A stretch of 15,893 nucleotides of DNA from JABDNZ01 sp050049805 (GTDB lineage Bacteria > Gemmatimonadota > Gemmatimonadetes > Longimicrobiales > Gaopeijiaceae). Under the pieces are notes generated by a model. That model did no database searches and had not been told where the DNA came from. It was given only the letters and a program-made list of their open reading frames with translations. Made by a program: the position numbers and the translations under genes. The stretch lies in contig JASFVN010000074.1 of the NCBI GenBank assembly GCA_050049805.1, positions 1-15,893 of the forward strand, given 5' to 3'. Positions 1 through 6,989 of this stretch are shown one piece after another (the stretch's first letter is position 1; each line of letters opens with the position of its first letter).

Positions 1-2613
1 GCCCAGCCCTTCGTAGGCGTCGGCCAGCAACCACCAGGACAGGAAGGCCGCTCCCGGGAGGTAGCCACCCACCCCGGGGTCCCGGATGTGGGTCACCATG
101 GGCTCCAGTTGATTCACCACGGCTGCCCAATCTTCTCGGCGGTATGCCGGGGCCGCGTCGAGGAGGGCGAACCATGGGGCGAAGTTCCTCTCGAAGACCT
201 GACTGGTGGCACTGTCCCGCATGGCTCGGAGTCTGCCGGCAACCCGTTCCCCTTCCACAGTGTCACCTACGAGGGCTTCGCGAGCTCCGTACAGGAGGAA
301 GTCCACCACCTCGAACTTTCCACGGCCCGCCAGCTCCAGGGGTTCCACCTCTTCCGGATGGGGGACGGGTGGCAAGCGGAAGACGAGGTCCAGGAAGAGA
401 TGGGAAAGGCGCGTCCGCTGGGTCTGCTCGAGGCCGAAGGGGTCCTCGGCCGGAGGAGCCAGGAGTTCCCGGGCGGCGGCGACTCGCCCCCGGACCCCCA
501 GGAGTTGCCGGTAGGTCCACTCGATACCGAACGGGAAACGCCAATCCCCGGCATTGGCCTGGAAGAGGCTGTCAGCCAAATCCCAGTCCGCATCGGCCTG
601 AGCCTCATAAAAGGCCAGGTCGTTGATGCAGTCCTCGGGAAGGACACCCCCCGCGGAGTCCAGCAGGGCCAGCCACTCCTCCGTCCGGTCAAGGGAGACG
701 CTCCACTTCAGATAGTTGCTCTGACAGGGTGATACGAAGGGACGATCCGGATGAAACCCGTTGGCGGTACGAGCCCGTTGCCGTTCCAGGTTCTTGTAGA
801 TGGTCCAGGCCGAATCCGGCAAGCCTCCCTCATGGCCCAGCCGGAGGGCATAGAACACGCTCCAGGTGGCATCCCGGGCGATGGCGAGCCCGGCCTCCCG
901 GAAGGCCACGTCCCACAGGGCGATATCGTCATGGATCCGGGCGTGCAGCTGGACGTCGGCCCGTCTGGCTTCAGTGAGACGGTCTTGGAAGAGTCGAACC
1001 TTCCCGGCGGCGTAGTCGGCCGAATCGAAGTTCTTCACGTTGCTCAGGTAGGCGTCGGAAAGGCGCTGCCATGCCATGGCGAAGGCCGTGTCCAGGGCGA
1101 CGGCCTCCCACAGCAACTTCCGGGCTTCGGACGCTTCCGCTTCGCTGGTGTAGGATTGGGCAGCCCTGTACTTCATGAGGGCTTCCAGAGAGGGAGTGAG
1201 GACCTGGGGGAGCCTCTCTGTATTGGCCAGCACGGCCCTCCTTTCCCCAAGCCTGCGCCGAAGGGTTCGGGCGACCTGGTCCACCATTTCCACCACCCCT
1301 GTCTCGGTCTCTGATCGACCCTGGCTCTCAGCTCGCAGCAAACCCTCCTCCACGTCCTCCACCCGGATTGCGAGTACGTGTTCCTCTCCAATGTGATCGA
1401 GTCTGGGTAGCACAACCGTTGGCACTCCCAAACGAATCGCCACCTCCCGGGCCAGGGCAGGATCGAGGAGGGTCCTCGGTTCCTTTTCCATGAGCTGGAG
1501 GACCCGGTCGACCTCCGTCACGGGCACCGTCTGGACTACATGAGCCATGTCCAGGCTGTTTCGGAGGAGGAAGGCCACCGCCTCTCGCTCCCCTGGCTCA
1601 GAACTTCCTGCCACACTGGCCAACACCGTGAATGGACGGTCGGCGGGAGGCGGACCCGCGGTCTGTACTGCCCACCAGAGGCGCAGGACTCCTACGGCGG
1701 AAAAACATACAATGGCCGCCGACGCCAGCGACCAGAACCAGAGCTTCCATGGCCCGGCCCTCTGGGAAGGTCTGGAATCGGGAAAGGGCGGGGGAGATTC
1801 CGATTCCTCTGGATCCACTGGATCTGCCTCTCGCGCCTCGGACAGGTCTTCCTTCCCAGACAGGATCCTCAGCTCTCCATTTCGAATGGCGTCGGCTATG
1901 CTCGAAGTGGCTGGAGAGGGCTTCAGCTCCAGCTCGTCCCACAGCTTGGCTCGAAACTTCTCGTAGAACCTGAGGGCGGCGGCGCCGTCCCCGGCCTGCG
2001 CCAGGGTTTTGATGAATTCCCGAACGGGGGTCTCGTCGCTCCACACCAGGCCCAAGGCCTTCTGGGCCGATCGCTCCGCCTCCACCAGGGATCCAGCCAC
2101 GATATGGTGTCGGGCCACCGACCAGGCCGCCCCGGCCGCCAGCTCTCTGAGCCGTTCTCGCTCGGCTTCCATCCAATCCCCGAATCCCCGGGCATTGTCC
2201 AGATGGAAGCCCCGGAGGAAATCACCTCCGTAGCCCTCCAGAGCCTGATTCCAATGGCCGTCGGCCACAGAGGCCTCGAATTCGGCCACGTCGGTTTGCA
2301 TCAGACCAGGGGCCAACCCCACTTCGTCCGTGCCCCGCCCGAGAATTACCTCTTCCGATAGGTGCCGTCTGAGGAAAGAGAGGCTCTGGGAGAGAGCGTT
2401 CCTTGCGCGGGCCTCATCCTGCTCCGGCCAGAACAAGGCCAGGATGGTGTCTCGGCGGTGGAGGCTTCGGGGCTGGGCTATGGCGAGGTAGACGAGGAGG
2501 GCGTACCGCTTCGGCTGGGAGAGGATCGATTCGATCTCGTTCCCGTCCGAATCCAGCAGGTTCAGCGTCCCGAGTGTTCGAAGGGTAAACAATCGCAGGT
2601 CCCCCTCCGACAT
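1..2613 (-). CDS. Membrane-anchored BTAD/SARP-like transcriptional regulator with exported repeat-rich C-terminus (3' end outside window)
   Basis: The minus frame is open from the ATG at 2613 to the window edge (871 codons, no stop), so the C-terminus is missing. Residues about 8-100 form an OmpR/SARP-type winged helix (LFWPEQDEARARNALSQSL near 60-80, then FLRR). Residues about 105-250 resemble a bacterial transcriptional activation domain (BTAD) of helical repeats. An acidic, proline-rich linker leads to one strong membrane segment at about 287-313 (WFWSLASAAIVCFSAVGVL). Beyond it lies a TolB/FlgO-like alpha/beta stretch (about 320-440) and then long TPR-like helical pairs. Known: BTAD proteins are usually soluble. 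Inference: DNA binding in the cytoplasm, sensing outside, as in ToxR/CadC. The ATG at 2613 lacks a Shine-Dalgarno; an in-frame TTG at 2592 follows GGAGGGGG and would give MFTLRTLGTLNL, so the start is uncertain. It is last in a run of minus-strand genes. Target genes are unknown. Confidence 0.85.
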   Translation of the reverse strand, partial: MSEGDLRLFTLRTLGTLNLLDSDGNEIESILSQPKRYALLVYLAIAQPRSLHRRDTILALFWPEQDEARARNALSQSLSFLRRHLSEEVILGRGTDEVGLAPGLMQTDVAEFEASVADGHWNQALEGYGGDFLRGFHLDNARGFGDWMEAERERLRELAAGAAWSVARHHIVAGSLVEAERSAQKALGLVWSDETPVREFIKTLAQAGDGAAALRFYEKFRAKLWDELELKPSPATSSIADAIRNGELRILSGKEDLSEAREADPVDPEESESPPPFPDSRPSQRAGPWKLWFWSLASAAIVCFSAVGVLRLWWAVQTAGPPPADRPFTVLASVAGSSEPGEREAVAFLLRNSLDMAHVVQTVPVTEVDRVLQLMEKEPRTLLDPALAREVAIRLGVPTVVLPRLDHIGEEHVLAIRVEDVEEGLLRAESQGRSETETGVVEMVDQVARTLRRRLGERRAVLANTERLPQVLTPSLEALMKYRAAQSYTSEAEASEARKLLWEAVALDTAFAMAWQRLSDAYLSNVKNFDSADYAAGKVRLFQDRLTEARRADVQLHARIHDDIALWDVAFREAGLAIARDATWSVFYALRLGHEGGLPDSAWTIYKNLERQRARTANGFHPDRPFVSPCQSNYLKWSVSLDRTEEWLALLDSAGGVLPEDCINDLAFYEAQADADWDLADSLFQANAGDWRFPFGIEWTYRQLLGVRGRVAAARELLAPPAEDPFGLEQTQRTRLSHLFLDLVFRLPPVPHPEEVEPLELAGRGKFEVVDFLLYGAREALVGDTVEGERVAGRLRAMRDSATSQVFERNFAPWFALLDAAPAYRREDWAAVVNQLEPMVTHIRDPGVGGYLPGAAFLSWWLLADAYEGLG

Positions 2614-2618
2614 GAGAA

Positions 2619-2647
2619 AGGCTGCCCATGATCAGGTGAGGCAGCCT
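2619..2647 (-). promoter_or_regulatory. Perfect 8-bp hairpin in the leader of the BTAD regulator
   Basis: AGGCTGCC (2619-2626) and GGCAGCCT (2640-2647) form an 8-bp inverted repeat with a 13-nt loop. On the minus strand it lies about 41 nt after the Nudix stop and ends 5 nt before the regulator's ATG, followed only by TTCTC. It could be a weak terminator for the Nudix gene, a structure that shuts translation start, or a protein-binding dyad. The U-run is too poor for a confident intrinsic terminator. Confidence 0.45.
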
Positions 2648-2688
2648 GTTTCCCTCAAGATGAGTCGGCGTTCAAGGTTGGAGCAAGG

Positions 2689-3321
2689 TCACGGAAGAGA
2701 CGCTGTGGTGGCCAAGGTCTCGAAAAACCCGTTGAGGATCCGGTAGGTCAAGCCCCAGACGACCCGCCCTTCGACCCGGAAACAGGGGAAGGTGCGACTG
2801 CTGTCGTCTCCGTAGCGGATTTCCACCGTACTCGAAGCCGAGGGGTCCCGGAGGGTCGAAAGGGGAACCCATAGGACCTCGTCCACTTCTCTGCTGGACA
2901 CTTCGGCCTCGGTGTCCTTTGGAACCCCGAACACGAAGGGAAAGATGGTGATGGGGGGAAGACGCCTTGTTGCCGGGATCAGGGCTTCCAAGCGCCCGAG
3001 GTGCACACCATCCTTGTCCAGATCCAAGGCCACCTCCTCCTCAGTCTCCCGAATGGCGGTCTCGAGCAGGTTGGTGTCGGAAGGATCCTGACGGCCTCCG
3101 GGCAGGGCCATTTGCCCCGACCATGGGTCCCCCTCGGCTTCGGCTCGCTTGATGAGTAGCACTTCCAACTCGTCGGCCTCTCTCAGAATAAGGGAGACAG
3201 CAGCGTGAACTCGACCCTGGGCCTCTGCCGGGATGGGGTCCAGCGTGCTCTCTTTCGAGCGGAGAACACCGGCAAAGTCGGAGAAAGAAGAAGCTGGGGC
3301 GGGGGTGTCGTCGGGTTGCAT
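2689..3321 (-). CDS. Nudix hydrolase, NudL-type (probable coenzyme A diphosphatase)
   Basis: A 210-residue protein of the usual size for the NudL/YeaB/PCD1 group, which splits CoA or acyl-CoA into 3',5'-ADP and phosphopantetheine (family knowledge). The family signature LLIKR...SGQMALPGGRQDPSD lies at 55-82 and leads into the Nudix helix RETEEEVAL at 91-99, with metal ligands E92, E95 and E96. The Ala where the generic Nudix box has Gly is normal for NudL. The C-terminal VVWGLTYRIL also matches the group. The ATG at 3321 follows a G-rich stretch (GGGGGTGCC). The gene starts 58 nt after the lipoprotein gene and ends 75 nt before the BTAD regulator. Soluble and cytoplasmic. Family confidence is high; the substrate could be another nucleotide-sugar or CoA derivative. 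Confidence 0.88.
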   Translation of the reverse strand: MQPDDTPAPASSFSDFAGVLRSKESTLDPIPAEAQGRVHAAVSLILREADELEVLLIKRAEAEGDPWSGQMALPGGRQDPSDTNLLETAIRETEEEVALDLDKDGVHLGRLEALIPATRRLPPITIFPFVFGVPKDTEAEVSSREVDEVLWVPLSTLRDPSASSTVEIRYGDDSSRTFPCFRVEGRVVWGLTYRILNGFFETLATTASLP

Positions 3322-3379
3322 GGCACCCCCTACCCCAACTGGCCCGGGAGGTTCGCCATTCGGCTCCTGACACCCTGGG

Positions 3380-4675
3380 TCAGCGAGCCCCCGGAAGATC
3401 CACCTTGAACCTCACCACCTTTTGGACGTCCAGTTCATCTCTCACCACCGCCAACACCCAGTCTCGTGTGAATATGGGGTGGGGATTCCTCCCGAAACCG
3501 TCGGGCGCCCGGACCGCTCCCAGATAGGTGCCGTCTTCCTCAAAAACGTCGAAGAGGATGGGCTCTCTCCATTCGTCCGGGACGGCGTCAGGATCCGTCG
3601 CGTCGTAAAAGGGGTCTTCCACCTTTCTCGCCGGCTGGTGGACCATGACCCAGATCGTACCGTCGTCTCCAGGGAAGAAAGTGCGGAAGGGAGGTTTCAC
3701 TTCCGGAATGGGCTCGCCAGTCCACCGCCAGTTCGGGTCGGTTCCACGCATGTTCCTGATTTCCCGGGCCTCCTCCTCCGCCCGCTCTCCGCCGGTCACG
3801 GGAACCGGTGAGTACTCCTTCCGGATCCGCAGTGGAGGAGCGTCCTCACGAAGCAAAGTCAGGGAATAATCGGTCGTGATGGTGTGGATGAAGTAGCCCT
3901 TCGGGCTCAGCGTGGCGTGCTCTTGGGGCCCGAAGGGAATCAGGTTCACGCTCATGTTGGAGATGTTTCCGTCCTCGTCTTCCCTGCTGGCGACGATTGT
4001 GGGCTCCTCCCAGGGAGTGTCGGGAACTCTGAGGGTGTCTCCCGGGGTTCCGTCGGGATGGATCCGGACCAAGCCCATCTCCCAGTCCAGGACGCTGGCA
4101 TCGGGGTCCAGGAGAACGAGGGCATGGGAGCGGTCTTCCTGGTCGACGATCATCCGGCGAGAGGTGTTGAAGCCGCCCCGGATCCGCCACGTGTCCAGGG
4201 CTTCCCCTTCCGGCGAGTAGACCTGGATCCTGGCGTTGGACGGGTCCCGGAGAACGATCCGTCCATCGGAAAGGACGTTCAGGCCTCCGTCAGGTTCCAG
4301 GTATTCCCCGGGCCCCTCGCCCTTCCGCCCGAAGGTGGTCCGGTAGGTTCCGTCTGCGTTGTATACGCGGAGGGCCGGAACCTGCCGGTCCATGATGTAG
4401 ATGGTTCCGTCGAGAGCCATGGCCATGGAGACCACGTTTCCGAAGATGTACTCCTCCGGGCCGTCGAACATCCCAATGGAAATCTCCGGGATCAACCGAG
4501 CCGTATCCCGCCACATGCTTCCGGAGAGGGTGTGTACTACGACGGTGTCGCCAATGGTGTCGTAGGCGGCTACCCAATCCGAAGAGTCGGAGCCCGAGCC
4601 GCCGGCGGAACATCCCATGGAGAGGAGCCCGATCAGGACAAGGACAACCAACGGGGGCTTGGGAGGTGTTCTCAT
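3380..4675 (-). CDS. Probable 6-bladed beta-propeller lipoprotein
   Basis: A 431-residue exported protein. The start is set at ATG 4675, which has GGAG 7 nt upstream and opens directly into a lipoprotein-like signal peptide: MRTPPKPP, hydrophobic residues 9-20, then SMGC with the acylated Cys at 22. The -3 residue is Ser rather than Leu, so the lipobox is imperfect. The frame stays open upstream to 4801, but that extension is Arg/Pro-rich and would bury the signal. Mature repeats resemble NHL/6-bladed propeller blades: GTIYIMDRQVPALRVYNADG (90-109), FGRKGEGPGEY (115-125), GRIVLRDPSNARIQVYSPEG (138-157). Such proteins are expanded in Gemmatimonadota and Bacteroidota and usually have no known ligand. 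It lies 118 nt after QueE and 58 nt before the Nudix gene. Specific function unknown; a surface or periplasmic binding role is inference. Confidence 0.8.
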   Translation of the reverse strand: MRTPPKPPLVVLVLIGLLSMGCSAGGSGSDSSDWVAAYDTIGDTVVVHTLSGSMWRDTARLIPEISIGMFDGPEEYIFGNVVSMAMALDGTIYIMDRQVPALRVYNADGTYRTTFGRKGEGPGEYLEPDGGLNVLSDGRIVLRDPSNARIQVYSPEGEALDTWRIRGGFNTSRRMIVDQEDRSHALVLLDPDASVLDWEMGLVRIHPDGTPGDTLRVPDTPWEEPTIVASREDEDGNISNMSVNLIPFGPQEHATLSPKGYFIHTITTDYSLTLLREDAPPLRIRKEYSPVPVTGGERAEEEAREIRNMRGTDPNWRWTGEPIPEVKPPFRTFFPGDDGTIWVMVHQPARKVEDPFYDATDPDAVPDEWREPILFDVFEEDGTYLGAVRAPDGFGRNPHPIFTRDWVLAVVRDELDVQKVVRFKVDLPGAR

Positions 4676-4793
4676 GGGTGGGCTCCGGTCGGGTGGAACG
4701 AAGTGCCTCTCTGCCGTCGGGATGTTAGATGCCGGGGGGCGGAAAACGGTTGGGCCTGGCATGGGGGTCGGGGTCCGGTGGCGTCTAATCACC

Positions 4794-5465
4794 CTAGACA
4801 CCCCTCGTTCGGGGATCCCAGATCAGCTTGTGGAGCTGCACCTGGACGCGGACCGGAAGATTGATGGCGAGGACCCACTCGGAGAGTGTGTTCAGGTCGA
4901 GCTCTCCCCACACCGGGGAAAAGAGAAGGGCCCTGAGTCTACCTTCTCGTACGGCGTCGTGGAGCTCCTGCTGTCTGATGACCTCGCAGGCCCAATCGAA
5001 GTCCGCACGATGGGCCAGCACAAATTTCAGCTCGTCGTTCCCTGTGAGGTGGCCCAGGTTGGCCCAGAGGTTTGCGTCCATCTCTCCCGAGCCGGGGCAT
5101 TTGAGGTCCATGATCTTGTGGACCCGGGAATCCAGCGGGCCCACATCCACAGCCCCCGAGGTTTCGACGAGGACGGTGTAACCTCGGTCCAGGAGTTTCT
5201 CAGCGAGCAGGAAGGCGTTGCTTTGGATCAGCGGTTCCCCCCCGGTGATTTCCACCAGCTCACACCCGATCTCCTCGATCCTCTGGAGGATGGCCGGGAG
5301 AGGGAGCTTTTCGCCGCCATGAAAGGAGTACTCGGTATCGCACCAGACGCAGCGGAGGGGACACCCGGTGAGGCGAACGAAGGTGCAAGGGAGGCCCGCC
5401 CAGGTGGACTCCCCCTGAATGGAATGAAAGATCTCGGTGACCCTCAGGTACTCCCGGCTGCTCAC
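4794..5465 (-). CDS. queE: 7-carboxy-7-deazaguanine synthase (radical SAM)
   Basis: QueE converts 6-carboxytetrahydropterin to 7-carboxy-7-deazaguanine, the ring-contraction step toward preQ0 and queuosine. The radical SAM cluster motif is C35-x3-C39-x2-C42 (GCPLRCVWCDT), preceded by the substrate region FHSIQGEST (13-21) and followed by ITGGEPL (73-79). The C-terminal QLHKLIW is a QueE hallmark. At 223 residues it matches the usual length. I start it at GTG 5465, which overlaps the proline dehydrogenase stop in a GTGA arrangement and places REYLRVTEIF at the N-terminus as in relatives. A further GTG at 5501 is in frame but has no good Shine-Dalgarno and would add a Lys/Arg-rich tail. It is the last gene of the three-gene coupled set. 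QueG at 12997 supplies the last step of the same pathway. Confidence 0.95.
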   Translation of the reverse strand: MSSREYLRVTEIFHSIQGESTWAGLPCTFVRLTGCPLRCVWCDTEYSFHGGEKLPLPAILQRIEEIGCELVEITGGEPLIQSNAFLLAEKLLDRGYTVLVETSGAVDVGPLDSRVHKIMDLKCPGSGEMDANLWANLGHLTGNDELKFVLAHRADFDWACEVIRQQELHDAVREGRLRALLFSPVWGELDLNTLSEWVLAINLPVRVQVQLHKLIWDPRTRGV

Positions 5466-6430
5466 TTTTTCCCGTCGTCGCCCTTTTTTCCCTTCGGCCA
5501 CAGGAAGCCCAGGGGAGACTCCCTGATCACGCTGCCGGCGAAGAAGAGCATGTTCGCTGGACGCTCGGCCAAGCGCCTCATGAGGTAGGGGTACCAGGAT
5601 TCTCCGAAGGGAACGTAGACCCGGACGTTGTACCCTTTCCTCCGAAGTTCCTGCTGAAGGTCCCTCCGAACCCCGTGAAGCATCTGGAACTCGAATTGCT
5701 CCGGCCCGATTCCCTTTCCTTCCACGAAATCTATGAGCGTGTCGATAATCACTTCGTCGTGAGTGGCGAGAGCCGGGTAGTTGCCATCGGTCAGGAGGGC
5801 TTTGGATACATCCACAAAGTTCTTGTCGACCTCGGCTTTTTCCTGGAAAGCCACCTCCGGCGGTTCGGCGTAAGCACCTTTGCAGAGACGAACCCGGACC
5901 CCCAGCTCGTTCATCCGGACCGCGTCGTCCATGGTTCGCCGCAGGTAGGACTGAAGGACCGTACCCATGTTCCGGTATCCTTCAGCCCAAAGGTCCTCGA
6001 ACGCGTCCAGTGTGGCCTGGGTCCAGTCCGACGACTCCATGTCCCATCGGATGAAGATGTTGTGCTCTTTCGCACGGTCCATGATCAGCCGCAGGTTCTC
6101 CTTGAAGAATTCTTTCCCGATCTCGAGTCCGACCTGGGTCGGTTTGACGGAGATGTTGCCCTCCAGGTCCTGCTCGACGAGCCCGTCCAGGATCTTCAGG
6201 TACGCGGCGACGGCATCCTTGGCCGTCCGCTCGTCGTGTTCAGCCTCTCCCAGGTAGTTTCCCGTCACGGAAAGCTCCATGGCGTTGGCCTCTCCGGCGG
6301 CCCGGAGGAAGTCGGCCACCTTCTCGCCAGGTACGAAACGGGCGCTCATGCGGCGCAGAGGGGTCTTGGTGACGACGGCCTTTGCGCCGTTGGACTCACT
6401 CAGGAAGATCAGGGCTTTTCTCAGCATCAT
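5462..6430 (-). CDS. Proline dehydrogenase (monofunctional PRODH)
   Basis: An FAD enzyme oxidising L-proline to pyrroline-5-carboxylate and passing electrons to quinones. At 322 residues it covers the PRODH barrel alone, with no P5C dehydrogenase domain. Visible signatures: SVKPTQ (95-100), LQSYLRRT (159-166), RLCKGAY (181-187), ATHDE (222-226), FQMLHGVRRDLQ (248-259), VPFGESWYPYLMRRLAERP (273-291), the last carrying the substrate-binding Tyr/Arg pair. The start is ATG 6430, overlapping the preceding stop as ATGA; the next codon is also ATG. The tail GKKGDDGKK is Lys-rich and encoded by A-runs, including an in-frame A-AAA-AAG, and its stop overlaps the queE start. No P5C dehydrogenase gene is in the window. 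Assignment is firm. Confidence 0.95.
   Translation of the reverse strand: MMLRKALIFLSESNGAKAVVTKTPLRRMSARFVPGEKVADFLRAAGEANAMELSVTGNYLGEAEHDERTAKDAVAAYLKILDGLVEQDLEGNISVKPTQVGLEIGKEFFKENLRLIMDRAKEHNIFIRWDMESSDWTQATLDAFEDLWAEGYRNMGTVLQSYLRRTMDDAVRMNELGVRVRLCKGAYAEPPEVAFQEKAEVDKNFVDVSKALLTDGNYPALATHDEVIIDTLIDFVEGKGIGPEQFEFQMLHGVRRDLQQELRRKGYNVRVYVPFGESWYPYLMRRLAERPANMLFFAGSVIRESPLGFLWPKGKKGDDGKK
5483..5489 (-). other. Candidate -1 frameshift slippery heptamer A-AAA-AAG
   Basis: In the proline dehydrogenase frame the codons read GGA AAA AAG, so the heptamer is phased X-XXY-YYZ as in E. coli dnaX. The stop lies seven codons downstream. A -1 shift enters the queE frame, which is open from here through to the queE stop, giving a possible PRODH-QueE fusion. 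No strong downstream stem is obvious. It may be only a Lys-rich tail. Confidence 0.35.
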
Positions 6431-6801
6431 TCGGTCTCTTCATCCCGGCGGTGTATGGCCTGGGTCAGCAGGGCGTTGACCTCCAGGAGGGTCAGGGCTT
6501 CGAGTTGGGCCAACACGTCCTCTCTGGTATTGCCGTCACAGAGGAGGGAAGTTTCCAGGTGTCCAACGATTCCGACGCCCGTGTCGGCCCAGCGAGGGAA
6601 GACAAGGTAGCCCGAGAAGGGCGCCAGGAGGTTCGGCGTCTTTTCCACCTCCAGAGACACGGTGTAGGGTTGGCCGTCGATCCCCTGGAACCCGGGGGGA
6701 CGATCGTGGAAAGCCAGATATCCCCCGAGTGTCCCGTCAGCCAGAGGCTCGTTTTCCGGGGGAGGGCGCTCCGCAGAATTGCGTTCAGGGGTATCGGTCA
6801 T
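6427..6801 (-). CDS. Small protein of unknown function, first gene of the PRODH-queE unit
   Basis: I do not recognise a family. The 124-residue product from ATG 6801 begins with a Pro/Glu-rich, probably disordered stretch (about 1-24). A compact alpha/beta part follows: GGYLAFHDRPPGF near 26-38, a hydrophobic strand region LLAPFSGYLVFP near 58-69, and a C-terminal amphipathic helix LAQLEALTLLEVNALLTQAI near 97-116. There is no signal peptide, membrane segment or Cys cluster; a single Cys is visible. The frame remains open upstream to a TTG at 6864, but ATG 6801 (GAG just upstream) is more likely. Its TGA overlaps the proline dehydrogenase ATG (ATGA), so translation is probably coupled. That suggests a role tied to proline oxidation or just co-expression; neither can be shown. 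Confidence 0.65.
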   Translation of the reverse strand: MTDTPERNSAERPPPENEPLADGTLGGYLAFHDRPPGFQGIDGQPYTVSLEVEKTPNLLAPFSGYLVFPRWADTGVGIVGHLETSLLCDGNTREDVLAQLEALTLLEVNALLTQAIHRRDEETE

Positions 6802-6888
6802 CTCGGGCCGGTGGTTTCCTGGTCTACACCATGACGGCAACAAGGTAGATGAGGGGTTGCCCAAAGGACAGATCTCCGGGACTTCGTT

Positions 6889-6910
6889 CCTGCCGGGGAC
6901 CCCGGCCAGG
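6889..6910. promoter_or_regulatory. Dyad in divergent region, candidate operator
   Basis: GCCGGGG-A-CCCCGGC (6892-6906) is a perfect odd palindrome with 7-bp arms. With one bulged base the outer CCT/AGG extends it to 6889-6910. It directly abuts a TTGTCA box at 6911 and lies between divergent genes starting at 6801 and 6990. A regulator site is inference. Confidence 0.35.
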
Positions 6911-6939
6911 TTGTCATGCCTGCTTCACCCCGGTACTGT
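6911..6939 (+). promoter_or_regulatory. Possible sigma-70-like promoter for the oxidoreductase-MazG-transporter unit
   Basis: TTGTCA (6911-6916), a 17-nt spacer, then TACTGT (6934-6939). The -35 box matches five of six consensus bases; the -10 only three. It would place a start site about 44 nt before the ATG at 6990. Weak on its own; position is its main support. Confidence 0.3.
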
Positions 6940-6989
6940 AGCGCCGCCCCATGCTTCGGACACCCGAGCGAATCACCCTGGAGAGAACC

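Noticed and set aside
1540..2361. Long plus-strand open frame (about 270 codons) opposite the BTAD regulator
   Set aside because: It is antisense to a clear domain-bearing gene, its translation is low-complexity and resembles no family, and high GC leaves such shadow frames open.
2689..3321. Nudix box with Ala in place of the conserved Gly, first read as a dead enzyme
   Set aside because: NudL-type CoA diphosphatases commonly read EEVA at this place, and all three catalytic glutamates are present.
4676..4801. N-terminal extension of the propeller lipoprotein to 4801
   Set aside because: It would overlap queE's end, is Arg/Pro-rich, and would place the signal peptide 42 residues inside; ATG 4675 has a proper ribosome site.
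4617..5588. Plus-strand open frame of about 320 codons across queE
   Set aside because: It covers the complementary strand of an unmistakable radical SAM gene and has no ribosome site or recognisable domain.
5675..6610. Plus-strand open frame of about 310 codons across proline dehydrogenase
   Set aside because: It is antisense to a gene with all PRODH motifs; no independent support.
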